Positions 8,207 through 18,446 of a DNA stretch of 64,000 nucleotides are shown in pieces (the stretch's first letter is position 1; the number at the start of each line of letters is the position of its first letter). The notes under the pieces were generated by a model. The model was not told the origin of the DNA, searched no databases, and saw only the letters and a list, made by a program, of their open reading frames with translations. A program made the position numbers and the translations under genes. The stretch covers positions 2,663,398-2,727,397 of the forward strand of contig NZ_CP100461.1 of NCBI RefSeq assembly GCF_024228675.1. The letters run 5' to 3'. The stretch is from Salinigranum marinum. Its GTDB lineage: Archaea; Halobacteriota; Halobacteria; Halobacteriales; Haloferacaceae.

Positions 8207-11122
8207 ATGAATTACGACCCGCAGGAACTCGAAGAGCGCTGGCGGGAGCGCTGGGCCGAGACGGGCCGGTACGAGGCCGACCCGGGCGATCCCAACGACC
8301 CCGACGACGTGACGTTTCTGACGGTCCCGTACCCCTACCCCAGCGGGGGGATGCACATCGGACACGCCCGGACGTACACCGTCCCGGACGTGTACGCGAG
8401 ATACCGGCGGCAGCAGGGCGACACCGTGCTCTTCCCGATCGCGTGGCACGTCACCGGCACGCCGATCATCGGCGCGGTCGAACGGCTGAAGAAGGGCGAG
8501 GAGAAGCAGCTGTCGGTCCTCCGGGACACGTACAACGTCCCCGAAGAGACGCTACAGGACCTCGAGACGCCGATGGGGTTCGCCCACTACTTCATCGAGA
8601 ACCACTACAAGCGGGGGATGAAACAGCTGGGGCTGTCGGTCGACTGGCGGCGGGAGTTCACGACGAACGACGAGCGGTACTCGCAGTTCATCACCTGGCA
8701 GTACGAGACCCTCCGCGACAGGGGGCTCTTGGAGAAGGGTCTCCACCCGGTGAAGTACTGCACGAACGAGAAACAGCCCGTCACCACCCACGACATCCTC
8801 GAAGGCGAGGAGGCGGAGTTCCAGGAGTACACGCTCGTCCGGTTCGGCTGGGACGCGGGGGCGGACGGTGGGGAGGTCGTCGTGCCGATGGCGACGCTCC
8901 GACCCGAAACGGTGCGCGGGGTGACGAACGCGTATATCGATCCCGACGCGACGTACGTCCGGGCCGCCGTCGACGGCGAGCCGTGGCTCGTCTCCACGCA
9001 CGCCGTCGACAAGCTCCGCCTGCAGGACCACACGGTCGAGGTCGAAGCGGAGTTCACGGGCGAGCGACTCGTCGGCGAGCGGGTCGAGAACCCTATCACC
9101 GGCGACGCCGTCCTGGTCCTCCCCGCGGAGTTCGTCGACCCCGACAACGCCACGGGCGTCGTCATGTCCGTCCCCGCCCACTCGCCTGACGACTACGTCG
9201 CCTTACAGGAGGCGAAAGCCGACCGCGAGCGGTTGGCGGCGTACGGCATCGACGCCGCCGAGGTCGGGGCGATCGAGCCCGTCCCGATCCTCGAGATCGA
9301 GGGTTACGGCGAGATCCCGGCGAAGGACGCCGTCGAGGAACGCGGCATCGAGTCCTCGACGGATCCCGCCCTCGAAGAGGCCACGAAGGAGCTGTACAAC
9401 CGCGAGTTCCACGCCGGGCGGCTCCTCGACGACTACGACGAATTCGCCGGCGAGGTCGTCGAGGACGTTCGGGGACGGTTCCGCGATCACTACCGCGACG
9501 CGGGCGCGTTCGGGACGATGCAGGAGTTCTCCGAGGACGTGGTCTGTCGGTGTGGCGGCGACGTCGTCGTCGCCGAGCAGGACACCTGGTTCCTTCGGTA
9601 CAACGACGAGGCGTGGAAGCGGAAGGCCAAGGAGGTCGTCGCGGGGATGGAGTGTATCCCCGAGAACACCCGCGGGGAGTACACCCACACCATCGACTGG
9701 CTGAACGAGTGGCCCTGCATCCGAAACTACGGGCTGGGGACGCGCCTGCCGTGGGACCGCGACTTCGTGATCGAGCCGCTGTCGGACTCGACGATCTACA
9801 TGGCGTATTACACGTTGGCCGACCGCATCCAGGAGATCCCAGTCGAGGATCTCGACCGCGCGTTCTTCGACGCCCTCTTTTACGGCCCCGACGCGGTCGA
9901 CGAACCCGACGAGCGCGCGCTGGAACTGCGCGAGGAGTTCGAGTACTGGTACCCCGTCGACTACCGCTTCTCGGCGAACGACCTCATCTCGAACCACCTC
10001 ACGTTCTACCTGTTCCACCACGCGGAACTCTTCGACCAAGCAAACTGGCCGCAGGGCATCGTCATCATGGGGATGGGACTCTTGGAGGGCCAGAAGATGT
10101 CCTCCTCGAAGGGCCACGTCGTCCTCCCGGGCGCGGCCATCGACGAGTACGGCGCGGACACGGTCCGCTTTTTCCTGTTGAACTCGGCGGAGCCGTGGCA
10201 GGACTACGACTGGCGCGCCGACCAAGTCGGGAGCGTCCGCCAACAGTTAGAGCGATTCTGGAACCGCGCGTCCGAGGTGATCGACGCCGCCGACGAGCGC
10301 GCCCCGACGATCGCCGCCGACGGCCACGGGCCCGCGGCGCTCCCCGAGGAACTCACGAGCGTCGACCGCTGGCTGCTCTCGAAGCTCCAGACCACGATCG
10401 GGGATGTGACCGACGCGATGGACAACGCCGAGACCCGCTCGGCGTCGCAGGCGGCCTTCTACAACTTCGAGGAACAGCTACGGTGGTACCGTCGCCGCAC
10501 CGACCTCGACCGGCCGGGCGCGGCGTGGACGCTCCGGCACGTCCTCGAGACCCGGCTCAGACTGCTGGCTCCGTTCGTCCCGTTCCTCGCGAACGAGCTC
10601 CACGAGGAGTTGACCGGGACGGCCGCCGAGGACGCCCCGTGGCCGGTCGCTACCGCCAAGCTCGAAGACGAAGCCGTCGAACTCCGCGAGCGACAGGTCG
10701 AACGCCTCGCCGACGACATCAACGACATCGTCGACGTCACCGGCACCGATCCCTCCGTCATCAGAGTGTACGTCGCCGCCGACTGGAAACACGACGTGTT
10801 CGAGACCGTGAGCGAGATCGGCGACGACGTCGGCGCGGTGATGGGGCAGGTGATGCAGGACGAACGGCTCCGCGAGCGCGGGAACGAGGTGAACCAGTTG
10901 GTCAGAGAGCTCACAGAACAGGTCCGTAGCATCGACGACGAGACCCTCGCCGCGATGGGGGCCGTCGACGAGCAGGCGGTGTACGGCGACGCCGTCGCGT
11001 TCCTCGAGCGGGAGTTCGACGCGGACGTCGAACTGTACGGGGAAGCGGACGACGATCTCGTCGACCCCGCCGACCGCGCCGGCGGCGCGGTCCCGTTCCG
11101 GCCGGCGATCCACATCGAGTGA
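8207..11122 (+). CDS. leuS: Leucine--tRNA ligase
   Basis: A 971-residue class I aminoacyl-tRNA synthetase that charges tRNA-Leu. The HIGH signature appears as MHIGH at residues 49-53 within PYPYPSGGMHIGHARTY; the KMSKS loop is KMSSSKGH starting near residue 630. Between them is the CP1 editing domain (TLRPETVRGVTNAYI and the LPAEFVDPDNATGVVMSVPAHSPDD segment). The C-terminal third is the anticodon-binding domain and archaeal-type tail. Length fits archaeal LeuRS. TTTTAG centred 27 bp upstream is a likely promoter. The gene stands alone. Confidence 0.98.
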   Translation: MNYDPQELEERWRERWAETGRYEADPGDPNDPDDVTFLTVPYPYPSGGMHIGHARTYTVPDVYARYRRQQGDTVLFPIAWHVTGTPIIGAVERLKKGEEKQLSVLRDTYNVPEETLQDLETPMGFAHYFIENHYKRGMKQLGLSVDWRREFTTNDERYSQFITWQYETLRDRGLLEKGLHPVKYCTNEKQPVTTHDILEGEEAEFQEYTLVRFGWDAGADGGEVVVPMATLRPETVRGVTNAYIDPDATYVRAAVDGEPWLVSTHAVDKLRLQDHTVEVEAEFTGERLVGERVENPITGDAVLVLPAEFVDPDNATGVVMSVPAHSPDDYVALQEAKADRERLAAYGIDAAEVGAIEPVPILEIEGYGEIPAKDAVEERGIESSTDPALEEATKELYNREFHAGRLLDDYDEFAGEVVEDVRGRFRDHYRDAGAFGTMQEFSEDVVCRCGGDVVVAEQDTWFLRYNDEAWKRKAKEVVAGMECIPENTRGEYTHTIDWLNEWPCIRNYGLGTRLPWDRDFVIEPLSDSTIYMAYYTLADRIQEIPVEDLDRAFFDALFYGPDAVDEPDERALELREEFEYWYPVDYRFSANDLISNHLTFYLFHHAELFDQANWPQGIVIMGMGLLEGQKMSSSKGHVVLPGAAIDEYGADTVRFFLLNSAEPWQDYDWRADQVGSVRQQLERFWNRASEVIDAADERAPTIAADGHGPAALPEELTSVDRWLLSKLQTTIGDVTDAMDNAETRSASQAAFYNFEEQLRWYRRRTDLDRPGAAWTLRHVLETRLRLLAPFVPFLANELHEELTGTAAEDAPWPVATAKLEDEAVELRERQVERLADDINDIVDVTGTDPSVIRVYVAADWKHDVFETVSEIGDDVGAVMGQVMQDERLRERGNEVNQLVRELTEQVRSIDDETLAAMGAVDEQAVYGDAVAFLEREFDADVELYGEADDDLVDPADRAGGAVPFRPAIHIE

Positions 11123-11188
11123 CCGGGCAGGCGGCGGGCCCACGGCTCCGCGGGAACCGTTATTCCCTCCGAGCACGTAGTTGACCGC

Positions 11189-11434
11189 ATGAGTACGGGT
11201 TCAAACACGAACGCTGGAGCGGAGGCGAACGACGACGCGGGCGTGCTCAGGTCGGCGTACCGGAGCGTCTCGCCCCGATACGAGTCACACGGCGACGTCG
11301 CGATGGACTCGATCGGCTGGGCGGTGTTCCTCGGGATGTTGGTCCTGCTCGTGCCGCTGCTCCCACTGTTGCTCGTCGTGTGGGCGCTCGAGAAGCTCGT
11401 CAGCGCGGTCGCCGGCCGGAACGCGGGCGGGTGA
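11189..11434 (+). CDS. Small haloarchaeal membrane protein, function unknown
   Basis: An 81-residue protein with an acidic N-terminal half and one clear hydrophobic segment (WAVFLGMLVLLVPLLPLLLV, residues ~45-65) followed by a short Lys/Arg tail, suggesting a single-pass inner membrane protein with its N-terminus outside or a hairpin. The segment RSAYRSVSPRYESHGDVAMDSIGW looks like a conserved haloarchaeal motif, but I do not recognise a function. GTTATTCC about 30 bp upstream is a plausible promoter. It lies 66 bp after leuS and may be independent. Confidence 0.75.
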   Translation: MSTGSNTNAGAEANDDAGVLRSAYRSVSPRYESHGDVAMDSIGWAVFLGMLVLLVPLLPLLLVVWALEKLVSAVAGRNAGG

Positions 11435-11629
11435 GTGGTCACCGGCGGAGCGGCGGTAAGAGGACCGTTCGGGAGTAATCGACGGCTACCCCACGGCCGA
11501 GCGTCGTCAACGCGCCCGGTCGGGCCGACCGTGGCGTCGTCACGACGAACACGGCGATTATCAGGAATCGATCCCGAGCACGGAGGGTACCGCGTCACTA
11601 CTTATGCGACCTGAACGCGTCTTCCGTCC

Positions 11630-13189
11630 ATGCGACGACGTGAGTTCATTCGGGCAGCGAGTGCGCTCGCGGGAGGGGCGGTCGTGGGGGCCGCGGCGGC
11701 GACCGAGGCGTTCGCCAGACGGGGGACGACCGTCCAGCAGGTGTCGGCGGGCGGGGTTCCACAGCCGCGGTCGGTGCTGACCGTCCGGACGACGGAGGTG
11801 GTCGACGTGGTCGATCCGGATCGGATCCACGTGACCGTCCCGATCGTCGACCCCGCGGCCGGCGAGACGACCGCACGGAGGGTCGACGTCGTCGACGCCT
11901 CGGCGACCAACGCGGCGCTCCGTCTCGTCGTCGACGGACCCGTGAGTCGGGGATCGGTGGTCTCGTTCGGCGAACGAGCGTTGCTGATCGACGGACGGGG
12001 GACGGACCCGTTCAGCCACACGCTCGACGGCTCGCTCGCCGTACCCGAGCGGGCGACACTGTGGTTCAAGGCGTACGAACCGGCGAACGTCGATTGGTTC
12101 GGACGCGGGGTGTACCGCGGGGAGAAGCCGCCGCGGCGGGGCCGTCCCGACGACGACCCGGCGGCGGTTCGAGCGCGCCTCGCAGCACACCTCGACCGGT
12201 TCGTCGACCGTGGTCGGCTCACGGCCGCAGAGCGCGACGCGAGCCTCGCACGGTTCGACAGCCCCGCGACCAGGGCGCGGTTCGTCGACAGCGGTGGTGG
12301 GTTCGACGCCGTGGCGCTGGCCGGGGTGCTCGCGAACGCCGGGACCGTCGCCCGCGGCATCGACGCGGTCATCCTCGACGGCGCGAACCGCTTCGACCGG
12401 CCGTACGCGGTGCGGCGACGCCCGACACGGTCCGGTGGACTGATGGAGGTACGGGTCGACGGCGGCGAGCCCGTGATCTTCGTCGATCCCGCCCTCGCGG
12501 GCGAGCCGTTCGCCGTCCTCGCGCCGCTGTTCGCCCACGAGGGGCTCCACCAGGACCTCGCGGTGGGGCTTTCCGAGGAGATCATCGCCACGTACCTCGA
12601 GACGCTCGTCTGGGCCGAGCACGTCCTCTCGGACCCGACGCTGGCGCGGCTCGGAACGCCGAAGGTCCGGCGGGCGAACACGCTGCTGTTGATCGCGCTG
12701 AACTCCGGCGGGCGGTCGTTCCCCGAGATGGGGCTCCACGCCGCGCCACACCGCCAGCGAGGACACGACGCCACCCCCGACGCGACGGAGTCGGTTCCGG
12801 ACTTCGTCACGGCCGTGGCGTCGAGATACCGCCGGACCGCCCCCGGCGCGACGCCGGGCGTCCCGTACGCCCGGCAGGTCGTCGAGCGCGTCACCGGGGC
12901 GGCCCCGTCCGATCTCGACTTCGACGACGAGACGCTCGACCTGCTCGACGGTCGGACGCGGCTGTTCGACACCGAAGAGGCCCTCCGGTTGCTCGCGGCA
13001 CTCGAACTCCGACCGGCCACCGCGGGCGAGGTGCCGTCGAACGCCGACCCCGTGGCCGTCTCCGACGCGACGTGGAACGGGTCGGTCGGCACGCCTGACC
13101 CTGTAGAGACGAGTCCCCCCGACGACACGGAGAGTGTCTACGGCTGTGGGACCTGTCTGCGGGCGGCAACCGGGTCGGGAACGGCGTGA
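11630..13189 (+). CDS. Tat-exported putative zinc metallopeptidase (HExxH)
   Basis: A 519-residue protein starting MRRREFIRAASALAGGAVVG, a twin-arginine signal with cleavage probably near AFA (residue ~29), so it should be secreted folded. The middle region carries HEGLH (residues 303-307), a zincin-type HExxH, followed by acidic residues in SEEIIATYLETLVWAE (316-330) that could supply the third zinc ligand. An earlier region (50-130) is beta-rich with no family I recognise. The C-terminus contains a CGTC pair. The function is inferred from the motif only; no protease family assignment is claimed. The TATA-like CTACTTATGC is about 30 bp upstream. It converges on the cyclodeaminase gene. Confidence 0.7.
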   Translation: MRRREFIRAASALAGGAVVGAAAATEAFARRGTTVQQVSAGGVPQPRSVLTVRTTEVVDVVDPDRIHVTVPIVDPAAGETTARRVDVVDASATNAALRLVVDGPVSRGSVVSFGERALLIDGRGTDPFSHTLDGSLAVPERATLWFKAYEPANVDWFGRGVYRGEKPPRRGRPDDDPAAVRARLAAHLDRFVDRGRLTAAERDASLARFDSPATRARFVDSGGGFDAVALAGVLANAGTVARGIDAVILDGANRFDRPYAVRRRPTRSGGLMEVRVDGGEPVIFVDPALAGEPFAVLAPLFAHEGLHQDLAVGLSEEIIATYLETLVWAEHVLSDPTLARLGTPKVRRANTLLLIALNSGGRSFPEMGLHAAPHRQRGHDATPDATESVPDFVTAVASRYRRTAPGATPGVPYARQVVERVTGAAPSDLDFDDETLDLLDGRTRLFDTEEALRLLAALELRPATAGEVPSNADPVAVSDATWNGSVGTPDPVETSPPDDTESVYGCGTCLRAATGSGTA

Positions 13190-13241
13190 GGCCGCGACCG
13201 TCGGAGCCGACCCGGTGTTCGAGCGGGGCGGGCGGCGGCGT

Positions 13242-14243
13242 TCAGAGGCAGAAGAAGTCGAACGGGGTGCCGTTGTCGTTCTCGAGCGCGTGTTCGTAGA
13301 CGACGTGTGCGGCGGCGACGTCCTGGATGGCCAGCCCCGTGGAGTCGAAGACGGTGACGCCGTCGGCGTCGGTGCGACCGTCCTTCGCGCCAACGACGAT
13401 CTCGCCGATCTCGCCGTAGACGTCGTCGTCGCCGAGGACGCCCTCGCTGTAGGGGACGTTGATCTCGCCGGAGTGGGTGCACTGCTCGTGGTCGTCGATG
13501 ACCAGTGTGGCGTCGAGGAGGAGGTCGTCGGCGAGTTCGTGTTTGCCGGCGGCGTCCGCCCCCATGGCGTTGACGTGGGTGTGGTCGCCGACCGCCGAGA
13601 CGATGGGCGACTCCACGGGCGTGACCGTCGAAAGGACGTCACACTGGGCCGCCTCGTCGACGCTCCCCCCACGAACGTCGAAGCGACCCTCGAAAGTGTC
13701 GACGAAGCGCTGGACGCGCTCGTCGTCGAGGTCGGAGATCACCACGCGGTCGATGTCGCGGATGGTCGCGATCGCCTCCAGTTGGGTGTACGCCTGGACG
13801 CCCGCGCCGACGATCCCGAGCGAGGAGGCATCGGGGAGAGCGAGGTGATCCGTGGCGACCGCTGCGGCCGCGCCCGTCCGCTTCATCGTGAGCTCGCGGC
13901 CGTCCATGATCGCGAGCGGGTAGGCGTTGCGCGGGTCGGAGTAGATCATCGTCCCGAGCACCGTGGGGAGGTCGTACGCGGCGTTGTTGTCGGTGTGGAC
14001 GTTCACCCACTTGATGCCTGCGGCGTCCCATCCCGACTCGTCGAGCGCCGACTCCTCAACGCGGAGATACGCCGGCATCGACCGGAAATCGCCGTTGTAC
14101 TGCGGGAGATCGATGTACGACTTCGCGGGCATCTGGGCGTCGCCGCGCTCGTAGGCGGCGAACGCGTCCTCCACGGCCGCGATGAGCTCCGGATACGAGG
14201 TGTTCTCGTCGACGTCGTCGCTGTCGAGAAGCAGCGTGTGCAT
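13242..14243 (-). CDS. Ornithine cyclodeaminase / alanine dehydrogenase family protein
   Basis: A 333-residue mu-crystallin/OCD-fold NAD(P)-dependent enzyme. Visible features: KWVNVHTDNNAA (substrate-binding region after the conserved K), MDGRELTMKRTGAAAAVATD (typical of the family) and the Rossmann dinucleotide motif GIVGAGVQAYTQLEA. Members act as ornithine cyclodeaminase or archaeal L-alanine dehydrogenase; sequence reading alone cannot distinguish these. The AT-rich 14244-14340 region upstream carries TTTAGTATG as a likely promoter. Confidence 0.85.
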   Translation of the reverse strand: MHTLLLDSDDVDENTSYPELIAAVEDAFAAYERGDAQMPAKSYIDLPQYNGDFRSMPAYLRVEESALDESGWDAAGIKWVNVHTDNNAAYDLPTVLGTMIYSDPRNAYPLAIMDGRELTMKRTGAAAAVATDHLALPDASSLGIVGAGVQAYTQLEAIATIRDIDRVVISDLDDERVQRFVDTFEGRFDVRGGSVDEAAQCDVLSTVTPVESPIVSAVGDHTHVNAMGADAAGKHELADDLLLDATLVIDDHEQCTHSGEINVPYSEGVLGDDDVYGEIGEIVVGAKDGRTDADGVTVFDSTGLAIQDVAAAHVVYEHALENDNGTPFDFFCL

Positions 14244-14389
14244 ACTCCCCGTTCACGCGAGGGTCACTTAGTTCATACTAAATTGGAATCAAACTCTAAT
14301 TTCTGGATTATAATTCGAACTACTTTCGGAACTGGTCGATTATCAGAGACAAATTTTGAACTAGCGCAGCAACGGGGTCGCGAGTGTGA

Positions 14390-15082
14390 TCACTCGACGT
14401 CGGTACTCCACGGCTTCCACTCCGAGACGTCGTCGACGACGCCGGTGCCGCGGATCTCACGGGTGCCCCCGGCGTTCCGGAATCTGAACGCGCCATCGGT
14501 GAGCGACTGGAAGACACGGACGTGTTCTGGCTCGTGTCGGGTCGGGTCGACGACGAACAGCCCGAGGTGATCGGCAGAGTCGATACGGCTCATCAGCACG
14601 TGACAGAACGCGAACGCCCGTTCGGAGCCGATCAGGTCGACGATGGGCGACAGCGAGACCAGCCCGAGTCGGACCCGGTTGAACGGAATCGACCGCAGGT
14701 GGTTCGTGACGCCCACGCCGATGCCGGTGACGTCGGCCGGCGAGGACGCAGCCTCGACGTGGGCGGGTGAGAGCGGCCCGATGTCCCGCTCGGGACCGGA
14801 GTGAAACGCGTCGACGACGTGCAGGTGTTCGAGGTCGTCCGGCGACTCCAGTGCCGACTGGTACCGTTCGGTGAGCGTCGCCGGGGCTGAGTCGGTCGTC
14901 GCGAGGATCACGCACTCGGCGGCCCGTGGGGCCGCTGCGAGCACGCGGAAGGTGAAGTCGGTCGCACCGGTGTCCGGGGCACCGACGAGAAGGAGGCTCG
15001 TCCCCGCGGGGACTGAACCGAGCGCGATGTCGGGGGCGACGTCGCCGAGGGCGTACTCTCCCTGTCCCGGCTGAATGGTCAT
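14390..15082 (-). CDS. Degenerate RecA/KaiC-like haloarchaeal protein
   Basis: A 230-residue protein with a RecA-like core: GTSLLLVGAPDTGATDFTFRVL occupies the Walker A position but lacks the P-loop lysine, and RVRLGLVSLSPIVDLIG occupies a Walker B-like strand. This pattern is that of a haloarchaeal family often annotated as RecA/KaiC-like or HTR-like. Without the lysine, ATP hydrolysis is unlikely, suggesting a sensor or scaffold role. A second, more divergent relative may be encoded at 33166-33810. The start is the ATG at 15082. No operon partner is present. Confidence 0.65.
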   Translation of the reverse strand: MTIQPGQGEYALGDVAPDIALGSVPAGTSLLLVGAPDTGATDFTFRVLAAAPRAAECVILATTDSAPATLTERYQSALESPDDLEHLHVVDAFHSGPERDIGPLSPAHVEAASSPADVTGIGVGVTNHLRSIPFNRVRLGLVSLSPIVDLIGSERAFAFCHVLMSRIDSADHLGLFVVDPTRHEPEHVRVFQSLTDGAFRFRNAGGTREIRGTGVVDDVSEWKPWSTDVE

Positions 15083-15479
15083 CGGGAGTCACCCCGGTGA
15101 CGACCGCCGACAGACGGTCCGAGATCACGCGGTGTCGCGCGCCGAGAGACGCCGACGTGTGTGGCGACGATCGAACCGCATCGAGACGCACCATCGCCCC
15201 GGCTGCCTCCGACCAGCGAGACGGGTCGCATGGCCGGTACTCCCGGGGAGAGAGTATAAATACACGGGCGGCACTATCAAATTTTATCGCCTCGCCCGCG
15301 CGCGAGGTGACGGGTGGTCGCTCGTCGGCGGTGAAAGAACGAATCGATCGAAAGACGGTACGGCCGGCGGTCGCGCGTGGGCGTGGCGGTCGTCGGTCAG
15401 CCTCGGTGACAGGGTACGCTCCCCGCTCGGTATCGAGGCGGTGTGCCGCTCGCCGGTGGCTCGCGTTTTGCCGCCTCGC
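15083..15479. other. Intergenic region between a RecA-like gene and the thermosome
   Basis: About 400 bp without a supported gene. It contains AGAGTATAAATACAC at 15251-15265, a TATA-like element readable in either direction; in minus orientation it could drive the downstream RecA-like gene with a ~150-nt leader. AATTTTATCGCC at 15280-15291 is AT-rich and may act in termination of the thermosome transcript. No tRNA or structured RNA was recognised. Confidence 0.4.
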
Positions 15480-17147
<1,668 letters not shown>

Positions 17148-17173
17148 AGTACATGGCCGGATTGTTTGTGATT

Positions 17174-17190
17174 CTATATAAAGCTTTCGA
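17174..17190 (-). promoter_or_regulatory. Thermosome promoter (BRE plus TATA)
   Basis: On the minus strand TCGAAAG is followed by CTTTATATAG, a near-consensus archaeal BRE/TATA pair. Its centre lies about 31 bp before the ATG at 17147, leaving at most a few leader bases. Haloarchaeal cct promoters with CGAAA boxes are known heat-shock promoters; the regulation here is inferred. Confidence 0.8.
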
Positions 17191-17334
17191 GCGAGCGTCG
17201 AGTCCGGGTGGTCGCCCGCGGGAGAAACGAGCGCGGCGAACACCGCGGCTGCACCCGCTTTCGACCCTGATTCGTGTGAGAGACTGACAGGCGAACGGGC
17301 CCACTGACGACGGCCGTTTACCGGTGTTTATATA

Positions 17335-17727
17335 TCACCGATCGACCGGTTCCTTCCAGTGGATCGTGACGGTGCCGACGGCGAAAGCGTCCCGCGAGTC
17401 GGGATCGCGACGGATCCGAACGGTGTTCGTCCCCGCCTGCAGGTCGATCCCAGTCAAGGTGTCGACCCAGTACTGCCAACCCTCGTTCGGCGGGATGTCG
17501 AAGCCGGTCAAGGGCGTCCCGTTCACTTCGATTTCGTGGCCGTAGTCGCCGACGTCGAACGCCTGCAGACCCACGTACGCGTCCCGTGCGTCGTCGGTCG
17601 GCACCTCGAACTCGTACGGCTCCGTGATGTCGCCGACGTTGGTCGCCCAGTCGAGGGCGAGCGACCGCCCCTCGGGAGCGAGCTGGACGCCCATGTACAG
17701 CGTCGCGTAGTTCGCACGGTGTGACAC
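17335..17727 (-). CDS. Haloarchaeal beta-rich protein, function unknown
   Basis: A 130-residue protein starting at a GTG (17727), chosen because TTTATAC (complement of 17751-17757) lies 27 bp upstream. Residues include WATNVGDITEPYEFEVPTD, QAFDVGDYGHEIEVNG, WQYWVDTL and GTNTVRIRRDPDSRDAFAVG, a pattern of alternating strands like a jelly-roll or galactose-binding-like domain that ends with a conserved T-I-H-W. There is no signal peptide, so it is probably cytoplasmic. I do not recognise a specific function. It follows the thermosome promoter region on the same strand. Confidence 0.7.
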   Translation of the reverse strand: MSHRANYATLYMGVQLAPEGRSLALDWATNVGDITEPYEFEVPTDDARDAYVGLQAFDVGDYGHEIEVNGTPLTGFDIPPNEGWQYWVDTLTGIDLQAGTNTVRIRRDPDSRDAFAVGTVTIHWKEPVDR

Positions 17728-17800
17728 GACGCAGGCTACTCGTGGGCAAGGTATAAACACGGCGACACCGGCGGAACGGTGAGAGAGCGACGGCGAGGGC

Positions 17801-17971
17801 TCAGTCGTCGTCCGGGAGCTCGTCGGCGACGAAGTCCCCGTGGATGCCCTCCCACCGCGACGGTTCGTCGTCGCGGTCGAGTGTCCGGAGTTCGCGTTCG
17901 GCCAGGCGCTGGTCCAGCTGGTTCAGCTTGTTGAGGCCCTTCTTCTCACGGCCACTCTTCGTGTCAGGCAT
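17801..17971 (-). CDS. Small haloarchaeal hypothetical protein
   Basis: A 56-residue acidic and basic-patch protein (MPDTKSGREKKGLNKLNQLD at the N-terminus, ending FVADELPDDD). Residues 10-30 are predicted helical and charged. The short start at 17971 is preferred because upstream codons have no protein-like character. The basic N-terminal patch could bind nucleic acid, but this is only a guess. It ends 73 bp downstream of the start of the neighbouring beta-rich gene's upstream region and is read on the same strand. Confidence 0.6.
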   Translation of the reverse strand: MPDTKSGREKKGLNKLNQLDQRLAERELRTLDRDDEPSRWEGIHGDFVADELPDDD

Positions 17972-18091
17972 TGTCACCCACACCAACGGCGGCAGCCAGT
18001 ATGAACGTTTCGTCAGGCCAGGTGAACGACGGAGTGCCGAACGGCCGGCGACGGTCACGCGGTGACGAGTCGGGTGACACCGACGGACGCG

Positions 18092-18295
18092 TCACCAGCC
18101 CCGCGTCGCGTCGGCGACGTCACCCTCGCCCACGCGCTCGAACTCGTCGGCGAGCTGTTGTCGGACGGCGTCGGTGTCGCGGTCGGGATCGGTCACGATG
18201 TCGAGGGCAGCCAACAGGGCCGCGCGCGTCTCCTCCAGTTCCTCCACCCGTTCGACCAGTTCCTCGCGCGCCCAGTCGTCGTACTTCGTGGACAT
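18092..18295 (-). CDS. Small coiled-coil hypothetical protein
   Basis: A 67-residue protein, MSTKYDDWAREELVERVEEL onward, with heptad spacing of Leu/Val/Ala through residues 10-35, indicating a short coiled coil. TTTATGT about 27 bp before the ATG indicates a leaderless transcript. It is divergent from the sugar dehydrogenase gene, sharing the 151-bp spacer. I do not recognise a function. Confidence 0.65.
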   Translation of the reverse strand: MSTKYDDWAREELVERVEELEETRAALLAALDIVTDPDRDTDAVRQQLADEFERVGEGDVADATRGW

Positions 18296-18446
18296 ACAGC
18301 CACAGCCAGGGCGGGCTGATACATAAACTGTGCCGGGGATCGACGCGGGGCGACCGGATCGAGACCGCCGGAGCGTGGGCGCGTGTGGTCACAGGCAAGA
18401 CGGACGCGGGCGCACACGTTTTACCTCCAGCGCCGTCTGTGCGGGT

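Noticed and set aside
13134-14570. Long plus-strand open frame opposite the cyclodeaminase-type gene
   Set aside because: The minus strand has the Rossmann and family motifs; the plus frame is a low-complexity shadow.
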